Source: a bacterium CG2_30_54_10
GTDB lineage: Bacteria > Muiribacteriota > Ozemobacteria > Ozemobacterales > Ozemobacteraceae
Direction: 5' to 3'
Assembly: GCA_001872985.1 (NCBI GenBank)
Contig: MNYA01000434.1
Span: forward strand, 1-5,081
DNA: 5,081 nucleotides
The position numbers and the translations under genes are program-made. Under the pieces are notes generated by a model. That model saw only the letters and a program-made list of their open reading frames with translations. It had not been told where the DNA came from and made no database searches. Shown here piece after piece: positions 1 through 5,081 of this stretch. How positions within the stretch are numbered: position 1 is the stretch's first letter; each line of letters opens with the position of its first letter.

Positions 1-156
1 AAAAGCCTCAAACGCAGATCGGATCAACGTTACGCCCACTTCTCGATAAATGGCATGTAAATTTTCCAAAGTGTCTGTTTGAGCGAGGGTTCGAGGTATT
101 CACTTCAGCAGGCTAAACACTTACCTAAACTCTTACTTTCTTTCCTTCCTCTTCAG

Positions 157-186
157 ATCTGCGTTAATGCGCGTTTATCTGCGGCA
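157..186. repeat. Degenerate 10-nt tandem units (ATCTGCGTTA type)
   Basis: Three consecutive 10-mers are ATCTGCGTTA, ATGCGCGTTT and ATCTGCGGCA. They share the frame AT-C/G-TGCG or GCGCG followed by T/A-rich bases. The reverse complement of the first unit, AACGCAGATC, recurs perfectly at 11-20. From memory, intergenic sequence of the form ATCTGCGTT-ATCTGCGG is dispersed in many unrelated bacterial genomes and gives spurious translations such as 'ICVN-R-SAAK'. Such a translation is seen on the plus strand here. Its origin and function are unknown to me. Confidence 0.5.
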
Positions 187-244
187 AAAAAATCCTTTCC
201 TTTTTTCTATTTTTTCATTTCTCCAGCTTTCTTCGTTTTTCTTA

Positions 245-294
245 TTTCAAACCGCCGAACTCTTACAGGATATCAAACTTGGCGGGGTTTGAAA
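245..294. repeat. Inverted repeat, 12-bp stem, just past the HEAT stop codon
   Basis: The left arm TTTCAAACCGCC (245-256) is the reverse complement of the right arm at 281-294 (GGCGGGGTTTGAAA) apart from two extra G residues that would bulge. The loop is 24 bases. Within the loop, a second TCAAAC (273-278) could pair instead with GTTTGA at 288-293, giving a competing smaller hairpin. The element begins 19 bases after the HEAT stop on the minus strand. Neither strand has a U-run directly after the stem, so it is not a textbook intrinsic terminator. It may be a 3'-end stabilising or processing hairpin, or a repeat element. Confidence 0.5.
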
Positions 295-313
295 AGTGGG
301 ACGCATTTTGAGT

Positions 314-2242
314 TCAGAGAGTGGGTTTGTCCTCGGCGTCGGCGTCCAGTCGAAGCTTTTCAAGGTATTTCATCACTGGGCCAATTAGGACTCCGGCATC
401 GATACCGCCCTGAATGCATTCCTGAAGGATCTCCTTGAGCGCCGCCTTTCGCGGACCGCTGGTGATCCGCATTGCAGCGTAAATGTTTTTCACCGCGTCG
501 GGGTCGGGGTTGTTGCGCAATATCAGCCCGGCTCTTCGCACGAGAGTCATGTTGACATCCTCACGGAGAAACCGCAGGAGAAGCGGTCTGGTCGAAGAAT
601 AGCTGATCTGAGCAAGGCAGACAAGCGCTTGTTCCTTGATGGTCGAGCTGTCGGAGAGCAACATGTCCTGTAGTGCCTTCATGGCTTGAAGCTTGTCAAG
701 CCTGAAAAAAGTTCGCAGTGCGGCCGACCTGATGGTCGGATCGACTTCCCGAATGAGTCGTGGAAGCTCCTTGAGCAGAATTTCAGGAGCCAACCGGCCA
801 ACCCCTTCGATGGCGCGGGCTTGCACGGGGCCTTCACTGCTTTTGAGTGCCATCATGAGAAACGGCATGTCTTCCTTTGCGTCTCCGAAACGACCAAGAA
901 GGCGAACCGACTCGGAAATGACGACGATATCGAACTTCATTCGTGAGAACCGCTGTAGATTCGCCTTTACGAAGGAAAACTCCTCGACCGATTTTATCTG
1001 GCCCAGAAGAGCAAGTTGCTCATCACGCAAAAGTTTCTGAAACTTGTCGGGTGCAAGCTCAGCCTGAAGCCTGTCCCGATCGGGGTTCTCAGCGAAAATG
1101 GCACAGAGGAGACCTTTGATGCGTTTGTCGGTTTCCTTCAAATAGAGTTCCTGAAACTTCTGCTTCACTTCCGGAATCGTGCCATGCTCGCGTAGCGCTT
1201 CGATGGCCTCGTACCGCCGCATCGGTTCCTTGTGTTGAAGCTCGTCGAAAAGGGCCACAAGGAGAGAGTTCCGTTGCCGGGTTTCGAGTTGCTGCCGGAT
1301 CCTGGCGGTGAACTCATCGACCGATCCTTCCATGATCCCGGAGAGTCTTATTGAGCCGAGAACCGCATTGATGCAATCTTTACACCATTTTCCCTTGGCG
1401 GTGGATGCGCTGTCCGCGATGTCCATGAGCCAGTAGATGGTGGTTTCGCCTGGGTTGAGGTAGAGAAGATAGGCTGCTCTCGCCAGAACCCGGGGATCCT
1501 CTTCGAGGGCCAGGGCATTGAAAATCAGTTCCTGTACCTTGTGGAATGGGATGCTCATGCTTTGCATGATCGCTGCGGCGCGAACCGATGCATGCTCCGA
1601 GGCGAACATCTGGCGCAGATAATCGACACCCTTCATGAAATGGAATCGAAGGATCGTCCGCAGCGCGCGATTTTGAACAGGCGGAAAAGGCGAGGTCAGC
1701 GGCACCCCGATCTTTTCGAAAAGCAGCCTGGGGGCGAGCCGCTCAAGGGCTCCTATGACCTCGATCGTGAGAAGTGGGTCATTTGAGGAAATGTAAGGCA
1801 TGAGGAGTTCCGCATCGTCAGGCTTTCCCCAGCGCCGGAAGGCGGAGAGGATGATCGGAGTCTTTTCGGACTGCGGGTCTGCTTCGATTCGCCGCCGGAA
1901 AACTTCCATTAGGGGAAGTATCGATTCCGCGGGGCAGTCGCACGCCGCCCCCTGGAATTCTTTTATCGGGAGAGCCCATAGCTTTTTCTCGAGATCATCC
2001 AGGTCGAGAAACTCGGGAAAGGACGATCTTCCCGACTTTTTGCGACGTTCGACGTTCAGAACTGCCTGACGGGCAAGGAACTGTATCTCAGGATCCTGGT
2101 CGGGATCGGAGGCCATTGAAGAAACCTTTTTGAAGACCGCATCGTCGAGGTCCATTTCGGACAACTGGCGCAAGGCATCACATCGAACCGAGCAATTTTC
2201 CGATTCCAGGTCTTCGAGCAACAACAAAACGAGGTTATTCAA
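314..2242 (-). CDS. HEAT-repeat domain protein, 642 residues
   Basis: This is an all-helical repeat protein, most likely a cytoplasmic scaffold or protein-interaction module; no catalytic domain is visible. There is no signal peptide or membrane span. Paired amphipathic helices of HEAT type recur along the chain: about residues 1-66 (LEDLESENCSVRCDALRQLS, then DPEIQFLARQAVLNV), 126-170, 185-262, 337-385 and most clearly 455-600 (PVQARAIEGVGRLAPE, PTIRSAALRTFFRLD, STIKEQALVCLAQIS, MTLVRRAGLILRNNP). The recurring pattern is D/P-x-V/I-R-x-x-A-L/I-x-x-L. Between roughly 67 and 120 is a less regular linker with Cys101 and Cys103; a further Cys pair sits at 287 and 290. The start is TTG, with GAGGTG seven bases upstream; the next in-frame Met is residue 30, inside the first helix, so the TTG is preferred. 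The STAS gene lies 137 bp upstream on the same strand, and co-transcription is plausible. Its specific partner is unknown. Confidence 0.9.
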   Translation of the reverse strand: MNNLVLLLLEDLESENCSVRCDALRQLSEMDLDDAVFKKVSSMASDPDQDPEIQFLARQAVLNVERRKKSGRSSFPEFLDLDDLEKKLWALPIKEFQGAACDCPAESILPLMEVFRRRIEADPQSEKTPIILSAFRRWGKPDDAELLMPYISSNDPLLTIEVIGALERLAPRLLFEKIGVPLTSPFPPVQNRALRTILRFHFMKGVDYLRQMFASEHASVRAAAIMQSMSIPFHKVQELIFNALALEEDPRVLARAAYLLYLNPGETTIYWLMDIADSASTAKGKWCKDCINAVLGSIRLSGIMEGSVDEFTARIRQQLETRQRNSLLVALFDELQHKEPMRRYEAIEALREHGTIPEVKQKFQELYLKETDKRIKGLLCAIFAENPDRDRLQAELAPDKFQKLLRDEQLALLGQIKSVEEFSFVKANLQRFSRMKFDIVVISESVRLLGRFGDAKEDMPFLMMALKSSEGPVQARAIEGVGRLAPEILLKELPRLIREVDPTIRSAALRTFFRLDKLQAMKALQDMLLSDSSTIKEQALVCLAQISYSSTRPLLLRFLREDVNMTLVRRAGLILRNNPDPDAVKNIYAAMRITSGPRKAALKEILQECIQGGIDAGVLIGPVMKYLEKLRLDADAEDKPTL

Positions 2243-2249
2243 GGGGAAT

Positions 2250-2255
2250 CACCTC
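2250..2255 (-). promoter_or_regulatory. Ribosome binding site fixing the TTG start of the HEAT gene
   Basis: On the minus strand GAGGTG lies seven bases before the TTG at 2242-2240. This is good spacing and a good match to the SD consensus, and it supports a TTG start rather than a downstream ATG. Confidence 0.7.
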
Positions 2256-2341
2256 GATCTGTTGGAAAATTGCATTTTTTCGGTGCGCAGGCGGCTTTTC
2301 TCCAAATCCCTACCTCCCAACCGCTCTAACTCCCTTTCTGC

Positions 2342-2360
2342 AAAAGCTCACCCGGAGAGC
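2342..2360 (-). terminator. Weak hairpin plus short T run after the STAS gene
   Basis: On the minus strand GCTC (2360-2357), a 7-base loop and GAGC (2349-2346) are followed directly by TTTT (2345-2342). It starts about 20 bases after the STAS stop. The stem is only 4 bp and the T run is 4 bases, so at best it is a leaky terminator. Read-through into the HEAT gene is likely. A second small stem (GCCC-TTC-GGGT) sits between it and the stop codon. Confidence 0.2.
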
Positions 2361-2379
2361 GTACCCGAAGGGCATCGGT

Positions 2380-2730
2380 TCAGAAGTTCGGAATGGCGGT
2401 TTCCTCCCGATCGTAGATCTGGTAGACCGTGGTGATGCCCATCATTTTGAAAACCTCGCCGATGGCTTTCGACAGGCAGCAGAACGCAACTTTACCCTGA
2501 AGGCTGAACCCGATCTCTTCACATACTTCGAGGAGGCAGGCGATTCCAGTGCTGTTTATCACGGGCGATCCGGCAAAATTAAAAAGAAAATTCTTCTCAC
2601 CCTTTTCCATGAGGGATAGAACCACCTTCTTGACCTTCTCGCCACCCTGATCTTCGATATACCCGGTCGTCCTGACAAGGACAACGTGCGGACTGTTGTG
2701 GATTTCAGTGATAACGGAAAATTCTCCCAT
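2380..2730 (-). CDS. STAS-domain protein, anti-sigma factor antagonist-like (SpoIIAA/RsbV type)
   Basis: This 116-residue single-domain STAS protein is a cytoplasmic switch of the kind that, unphosphorylated, binds a serine kinase/anti-sigma factor. In order: an opening beta strand and turn (about 5-27, HVVLVRTTGYIED), a helix (about 30-42), a beta strand (47-51, NFLFNF), the phosphosite loop VINSTGIACLLEV (57-69), a strand around KVAFCCLS (80-87) and the C-terminal helix/strand AIGEVFKMMGITTVYQIY (89-106). Ser60 aligns with the phosphorylated serine of the D-S-S/T-G motif, but the preceding Asp is Asn59. A longer reading from TTG at 2766 gives 128 residues; I reject it because that TTG lies inside a promoter -35 element, has no SD at usable distance and adds residues outside the fold. 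The ATG at 2730 has no SD and seems to be leaderless. No RsbW-like kinase or PP2C phosphatase is in the window. The function as a sigma regulator is inferred from family only; it could serve another partner-switching output. Confidence 0.88.
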   Translation of the reverse strand: MGEFSVITEIHNSPHVVLVRTTGYIEDQGGEKVKKVVLSLMEKGEKNFLFNFAGSPVINSTGIACLLEVCEEIGFSLQGKVAFCCLSKAIGEVFKMMGITTVYQIYDREETAIPNF

Positions 2731-2737
2731 GGTTGGT

Positions 2738-2766
2738 ATTGTAGCCAAGCCATAACCGGGTGTCAA
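2738..2766 (-). promoter_or_regulatory. Near-perfect sigma-70 promoter for a leaderless STAS transcript
   Basis: On the minus strand a perfect -35 TTGACA (2766-2761) is followed by a 17-bp spacer and a -10 TACAAT (2743-2738), one mismatch from TATAAT. Seven bases (ACCAACC) separate the -10 from the ATG at 2730. The expected transcription start is therefore 2731 or 2730, that is, the A of the ATG or the base before it. No SD-like sequence precedes the ATG. Confidence 0.8.
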
Positions 2767-2788
2767 CCAAACCCGTGGGGGCGCGTGC

Positions 2789-2805
2789 CTCCTCTTTTTG
2801 AGAAG
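2789..2805 (-). other. Small hairpin masking an SD-like GAGGAG, between C45 and STAS genes
   Basis: On the minus strand CTTCTC, loop AAAAA and GAGGAG form a 6-bp stem with one G-U pair, starting 14 bases after the C45 stop codon. No T run follows, so it is not an intrinsic terminator. The GAGGAGG half is a strong SD match, yet no start codon lies at proper distance: the nearest in the STAS frame, TTG at 2766, is 21 bases away. It may be a chance feature or a 3'-end structure of the C45 mRNA. Confidence 0.3.
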
Positions 2806-2819
2806 ATACTGAAATTCGG

Positions 2820-4841
2820 TCAGCGAGGAATGTCCCTAAGCAGTTCGGAAAAATCGTACCGCGTGTAGGGGCAATCTGCCGCGGGCCTTTCTGAATCGGC
2901 ATTTGCGATGTATGCCTCTCCCTTGCCCGGAACGAAAAGAACGTTGTGAAGATTGCTCCGCATCGCGACAGGGCGATCCATGAGACCGATCGCGGAGGTG
3001 GCGGTGAATGACCCATGCCCGGAGATCAGACGTCGGCGAAGATGGTTGAGCCGCTGCCCAGCGGACATGACCACGGTGTCGGCGATTCCCTCTCCGACTT
3101 GCGGGTGCGCCTGCCCTGCATCCAGGAACTCCAGGCCCTGCGGTGTTGCCTTCATTCCGACCGCGGAAGGAATTTTTCCGTCGGCGAAAACGTAGTAATA
3201 CTCGCAGGTACGCGGACTGCCAGCCCAAAGATTCTTTACCTGCGAAAGCGAGTCGCATTCTTCGAGAGCCCGCCGCATGAGTGTGGCCATTGGAACCCCA
3301 TCCCATTGATAACGACCGCCGCCACCCATTTCCCCGAGGGAGATCCCGGCCTCGTTCATCCCGCTGACTGACCCCTGGAATCCTGAGAAGCTGGCGTTGA
3401 GAAAGGCTTTATACCCATCAGGTTTGACCACGAACGCCACCGCGCATTGCTGCAGGCCGATCTCAGTCATGTAATCGAGAACCCGCCCGTGGTAGAGTGT
3501 TCCATCGGCGGTCCCCCTTCCGAAAACCGCAAACCCGGAACAATGGAAATATTCCGGAAAAATGCTTGACAAGCGTGTTTCCCGAATCGAGATTCCGGGG
3601 CAGGCGGAAACGATCGCATCCATCTCCTCGAGGTGGCGGGAAGGAATGTGCGGGCTGAGTCTGCGCCAGGCATCTTCAAGCTCGTCGAGAAACCATTTTC
3701 CCTTCTCTATGGTTGCAACCAAACCCGCCAGATAAATCGTCGAATCCACCGTTCGCCGGATCTCCTGCCTCAGAAGCATGCCGTGAGCTGTTCCGATCTG
3801 GGACGGGGTTCCGCTAAGGCGAACCAGGATCTGCCCGCCGATGTGGCGAAGATCTCCGTGCGGAACGGTGCGGGGCTCGGCCCTCGCCAGAACGGGAGAT
3901 CCGGGAAATTTCACCGAAAGCGCCCTGAAAAGGCCTCGAAAAAGCATCTTCTCGAGATCGACCCGGGAAACCTTTACGACGCGCACATCAGGCGCAAAGG
4001 CCGGTTCCCCGGTATCGGGAACAGTTATCGATTCGATGGAAAACGAATGCAAACCAGCCAATCCGCGTGAGTCCGAAGCCAGGGAAAACACGAGCCTGGA
4101 CGGCCCCGATGCGTTAACGCTGATGGTGCCGCCTCCCTTCAAACCCCACGAAACCCATACTGAAGGGGTGCTTCCGGCCGGAATCGTCAGCAAGCTGGGA
4201 AGTACCAGCCGGCGAAGACCTGCTTCCAATGTCGTCGGCCCGAGAATCGCCAGAAATGGGTAAAGCGAGGTTTCAGGAGTAATCAGCCTTCCACTGAGCC
4301 CCTTGGCCGAAATGTTGTCGGAACCTGCGGGAAGGCCGCCTTTCCCGACGAAAACCGTTCGCTCCCGAGGAACGGCCAGATTTGTCTGGCCGGGTTGATG
4401 TGAAATAAAAACATCGCGCCAGGAGCTTTCGACCTTCAAGCTCCATGATTCCTCGTCACTCCGAACGATCGTCAAACGGTGGATCCGCGAAGGAAGTCCC
4501 GCATTCCGCGTCACTGGCCCAGGGGGAAATTGGGGCTTGGTTGCCGGGCCGCCTTCGGCCACTCGTGCGTCGAGAAGTGATGGCCCGTCTTCCGAGACCG
4601 CCTCGAGGATAAAACCGAATCTGGAACTTCCTTCCGTCAATGGTTTTGCAAGGGCCATGACGGTCTCGACAAACGCATCGGAATGATCCTGCCCCTCGGC
4701 ACGGCACGGTGGCCACGCAACGATGAAAAGATAGAGATTAAGAAAAAGCAAGAGAAAAAGCAAAAGCAAAAAAAGCAAAAGTGAAGCCCGGAACGAAGAC
4801 CTCGCCCAACTGCCAAGAGACAAGAATGCGTTTTTGCACAC
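2820..4841 (-). CDS. Exported or anchored C45-family NTN hydrolase/acyltransferase with long N-terminal region
   Basis: The C-terminal half (about 336-673) is a C45-type domain, related to acyl-CoA:6-aminopenicillanic acid acyltransferase and C45 autoproteolytic hydrolases. These cleave themselves before a Cys, which becomes the nucleophile for amide or acyl transfer chemistry. Visible landmarks: the opening RLSGTPSQIGTAHGMLL (341-357), HCSGFAVF with probable nucleophile Cys434, HGRVLDY (451-457, Asp456 a candidate active-site residue), GMNEAGIS (494-501), RTCEYYYV (544-551) and SNLHNVLFVP (629-638). From memory this subfamily (HCSGFAVFG...GRVLDYM...CEYYY) is common in Planctomycetes. Residues 19-43 are a very hydrophobic Leu/Phe segment after Lys3, Arg14 and Arg18, so it is a signal anchor or a signal peptide, possibly cut near 48. 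Residues 50-335 are a mostly beta-predicted region I do not recognise; C45 enzymes are usually about 330-450 residues. The start is GTG, with GGAG eight bases upstream. The substrate is unknown. Confidence 0.88.
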   Translation of the reverse strand: MCKNAFLSLGSWARSSFRASLLLFLLLLFLLLFLNLYLFIVAWPPCRAEGQDHSDAFVETVMALAKPLTEGSSRFGFILEAVSEDGPSLLDARVAEGGPATKPQFPPGPVTRNAGLPSRIHRLTIVRSDEESWSLKVESSWRDVFISHQPGQTNLAVPRERTVFVGKGGLPAGSDNISAKGLSGRLITPETSLYPFLAILGPTTLEAGLRRLVLPSLLTIPAGSTPSVWVSWGLKGGGTISVNASGPSRLVFSLASDSRGLAGLHSFSIESITVPDTGEPAFAPDVRVVKVSRVDLEKMLFRGLFRALSVKFPGSPVLARAEPRTVPHGDLRHIGGQILVRLSGTPSQIGTAHGMLLRQEIRRTVDSTIYLAGLVATIEKGKWFLDELEDAWRRLSPHIPSRHLEEMDAIVSACPGISIRETRLSSIFPEYFHCSGFAVFGRGTADGTLYHGRVLDYMTEIGLQQCAVAFVVKPDGYKAFLNASFSGFQGSVSGMNEAGISLGEMGGGGRYQWDGVPMATLMRRALEECDSLSQVKNLWAGSPRTCEYYYVFADGKIPSAVGMKATPQGLEFLDAGQAHPQVGEGIADTVVMSAGQRLNHLRRRLISGHGSFTATSAIGLMDRPVAMRSNLHNVLFVPGKGEAYIANADSERPAADCPYTRYDFSELLRDIPR
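4741..4781. repeat. AAAAGC-type simple repeat encoding the Leu/Phe membrane segment
   Basis: About five imperfect AAAAGC units, interrupted by AGAG and an extended A run, lie within the C45 gene. On the coding strand they read as CTT/TTG/TTT codons giving the Leu/Phe run at residues 21-34. Gain or loss of one 6-base unit would keep the frame and change the length of the hydrophobic segment by two residues. Single-A slippage in the 7-A run would break the gene. Confidence 0.55.
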
Positions 4842-5081
4842 GATCGGTTCTCCACTAGAGCATTGGAAATTGTGGTTCAGTTTCGCGAGGGGGAGCGCGG
4901 ATTGAGAGTTGAGCGTTCAAGAATGGCAAGGCCGAGATCATCCACGGTTGAGAAGACTGCTTCTGCGAAACGCCAGGCTTGAGGTCCGGAAAGCCGTTTC
5001 CCTGAGCTGGTTTTCGCCAAGGTCTTGGGGGTTGGCTTTGTTCTCGCCAAATGAGGCGGTTCAGAACGCGCCAAAGCGATG
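4842..5081. other. Upstream region of the C45 gene; possible 3' end of an upstream minus-strand gene
   Basis: Two minus-strand frames are open to the right edge of the window. One ends with TGA at 4877-4879 (tail ...AILERSTLNPRSPSRN). The other ends with TAG at 4855-4857 (tail ...TEPQFPML), only two to five bases before the C45 SD and 13 bases before its GTG, as in a tight operon. Both translations are rich in Pro, Arg, Ser and Gln with no recognisable domain, and neither can be preferred. They may be non-coding. The nearest TTG start for the first frame, at 5074, has no strong claim. I found no convincing -35/-10 pair for the C45 gene here; TTGCCA with a 17-bp spacer and CTCAAT is too weak. 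The C45 promoter may lie outside the window. Confidence 0.35.
4850..4853 (-). promoter_or_regulatory. Ribosome binding site fixing the GTG start of the C45 gene
   Basis: On the minus strand GGAG lies eight bases upstream of GTG at 4841-4839. No in-frame ATG exists before the hydrophobic segment, and starting later would cost the basic residues before it. This makes GTG the best start. Confidence 0.65.

Larger units (their letters stand above)
1..313. other. Intergenic region downstream of the HEAT-repeat gene
   Basis: I see no credible gene here on either strand. A plus-strand open frame from 79 runs into the antisense of the HEAT gene, and its composition (repeat-derived, then long F/L runs from T-rich DNA) is that of a spurious ORF. 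The stretch holds three things: a 10-nt-unit repeat near 157-186, a strongly T/C-rich stretch of about 60 bases from roughly 187 to 249, and an inverted repeat at 245-294. The base composition is clearly more AT-rich than the genes to the right. A 10-base perfect inverted match also links 11-20 with 156-165. The minus-strand HEAT gene ends at its right edge, so this is 3' flanking DNA for that transcript. Confidence 0.7.

Noticed and set aside
79..438. Plus-strand 119-residue open frame
   Set aside because: Its start is in spacer DNA, its middle is repeat-derived and T-rich translation, and its end is antisense to the C-terminus of the HEAT gene. No domain is visible.
2338..2355. Possible sigma-54 promoter (GG-N10-GC with TTTTGCA) before the HEAT gene
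   Set aside because: The -24 and -12 dinucleotides and TTGCA are present, but the rest of the -24 box does not match, the leader would be about 90 bases, and no enhancer-binding regulator is seen. Chance is likely.
2731..2766. TTG start giving a 128-residue STAS protein
   Set aside because: The TTG belongs to a perfect -35 TTGACA, there is no SD at proper spacing, and the extra 12 residues lie outside the STAS fold. The ATG at 2730 fits both the promoter and the usual family length.
2836..3306. Minus-strand 156-residue open frame in another phase of the C45 gene
   Set aside because: The overlapped frame encodes conserved C45 motifs, whereas this one is Arg/Gly/Ser-rich with no motif.
3633..4070. 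Plus-strand 145-residue open frame
   Set aside because: It lies wholly antisense to the C45 gene, has no SD or domain, and its composition is that of a shadow frame.
4892..4945. Possible sigma-70 promoter TTGCCA-17-CTCAAT for the C45 gene
   Set aside because: The -10 matches only three of six consensus positions and the -35 is imperfect.
4877..5074. 65-residue minus-strand frame as an independent small gene
   Set aside because: Its TTG start has no convincing SD, the frame is open to the window edge, and a second overlapping frame is equally open. It is recorded only as an uncertain region.
1..5081. CRISPR array, tRNA/rRNA gene, insertion sequence or toxin-antitoxin pair
   Set aside because: Reading both strands, I saw no regular direct repeats with spacers, no RNA-gene landmarks, no transposase motifs and no small overlapping gene pair.

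Overview
The window looks like a chromosomal stretch from a deep-branching, probably uncultured bacterium. Three confident genes all lie on the minus strand. Reading in the direction of transcription (right to left) they are: a membrane-anchored or exported C45-type N-terminal-nucleophile (NTN) hydrolase with a large unidentified N-terminal region (4841 to 2820), a small single-domain STAS protein of the anti-sigma-factor-antagonist type (2730 to 2380), and a 642-residue HEAT-repeat scaffold protein (2242 to 314). The style (long HEAT-repeat proteins, lone STAS proteins, a planctomycete-like C45 enzyme, TTG and GTG starts) recalls Riflebacteria/Ozemobacter-like or planctomycete-related genomes. 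This assignment is an impression from memory, not a proof. No tRNA, rRNA, CRISPR array, transposase or phage gene is visible.

Region by region: 1-313 has no gene. It holds a degenerate 10-nt-unit repeat, a T/C-rich stretch and a long inverted repeat just past the HEAT gene. 314-2242 is the HEAT gene, started by TTG behind a good Shine-Dalgarno (SD) sequence. 2243-2379 is a short spacer with only weak structure. 2380-2730 is the STAS gene. 2731-2819 contains a near-perfect sigma-70 promoter placed so that the predicted transcript begins at, or one base before, the STAS ATG; the mRNA would be leaderless. 2820-4841 is the C45 gene, started by GTG with an SD. 4842-5081 has no confident gene but may carry the 3' end of an upstream gene.

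Functional reading: the C45 enzyme acts outside the cytoplasmic membrane on an unknown amide or acyl substrate. The STAS protein is probably a phosphorylatable switch whose kinase and phosphatase partners are not in the window. It has its own promoter and may be co-transcribed with the HEAT gene, since no convincing terminator separates them. A functional link between the C45 enzyme and the STAS/HEAT pair is not shown by the sequence beyond shared orientation.

The observations most worth checking are the leaderless STAS promoter/start arrangement, the roughly 285-residue unidentified region fused in front of the C45 catalytic domain, and the inverted repeat and repeat units in the 1-313 spacer.
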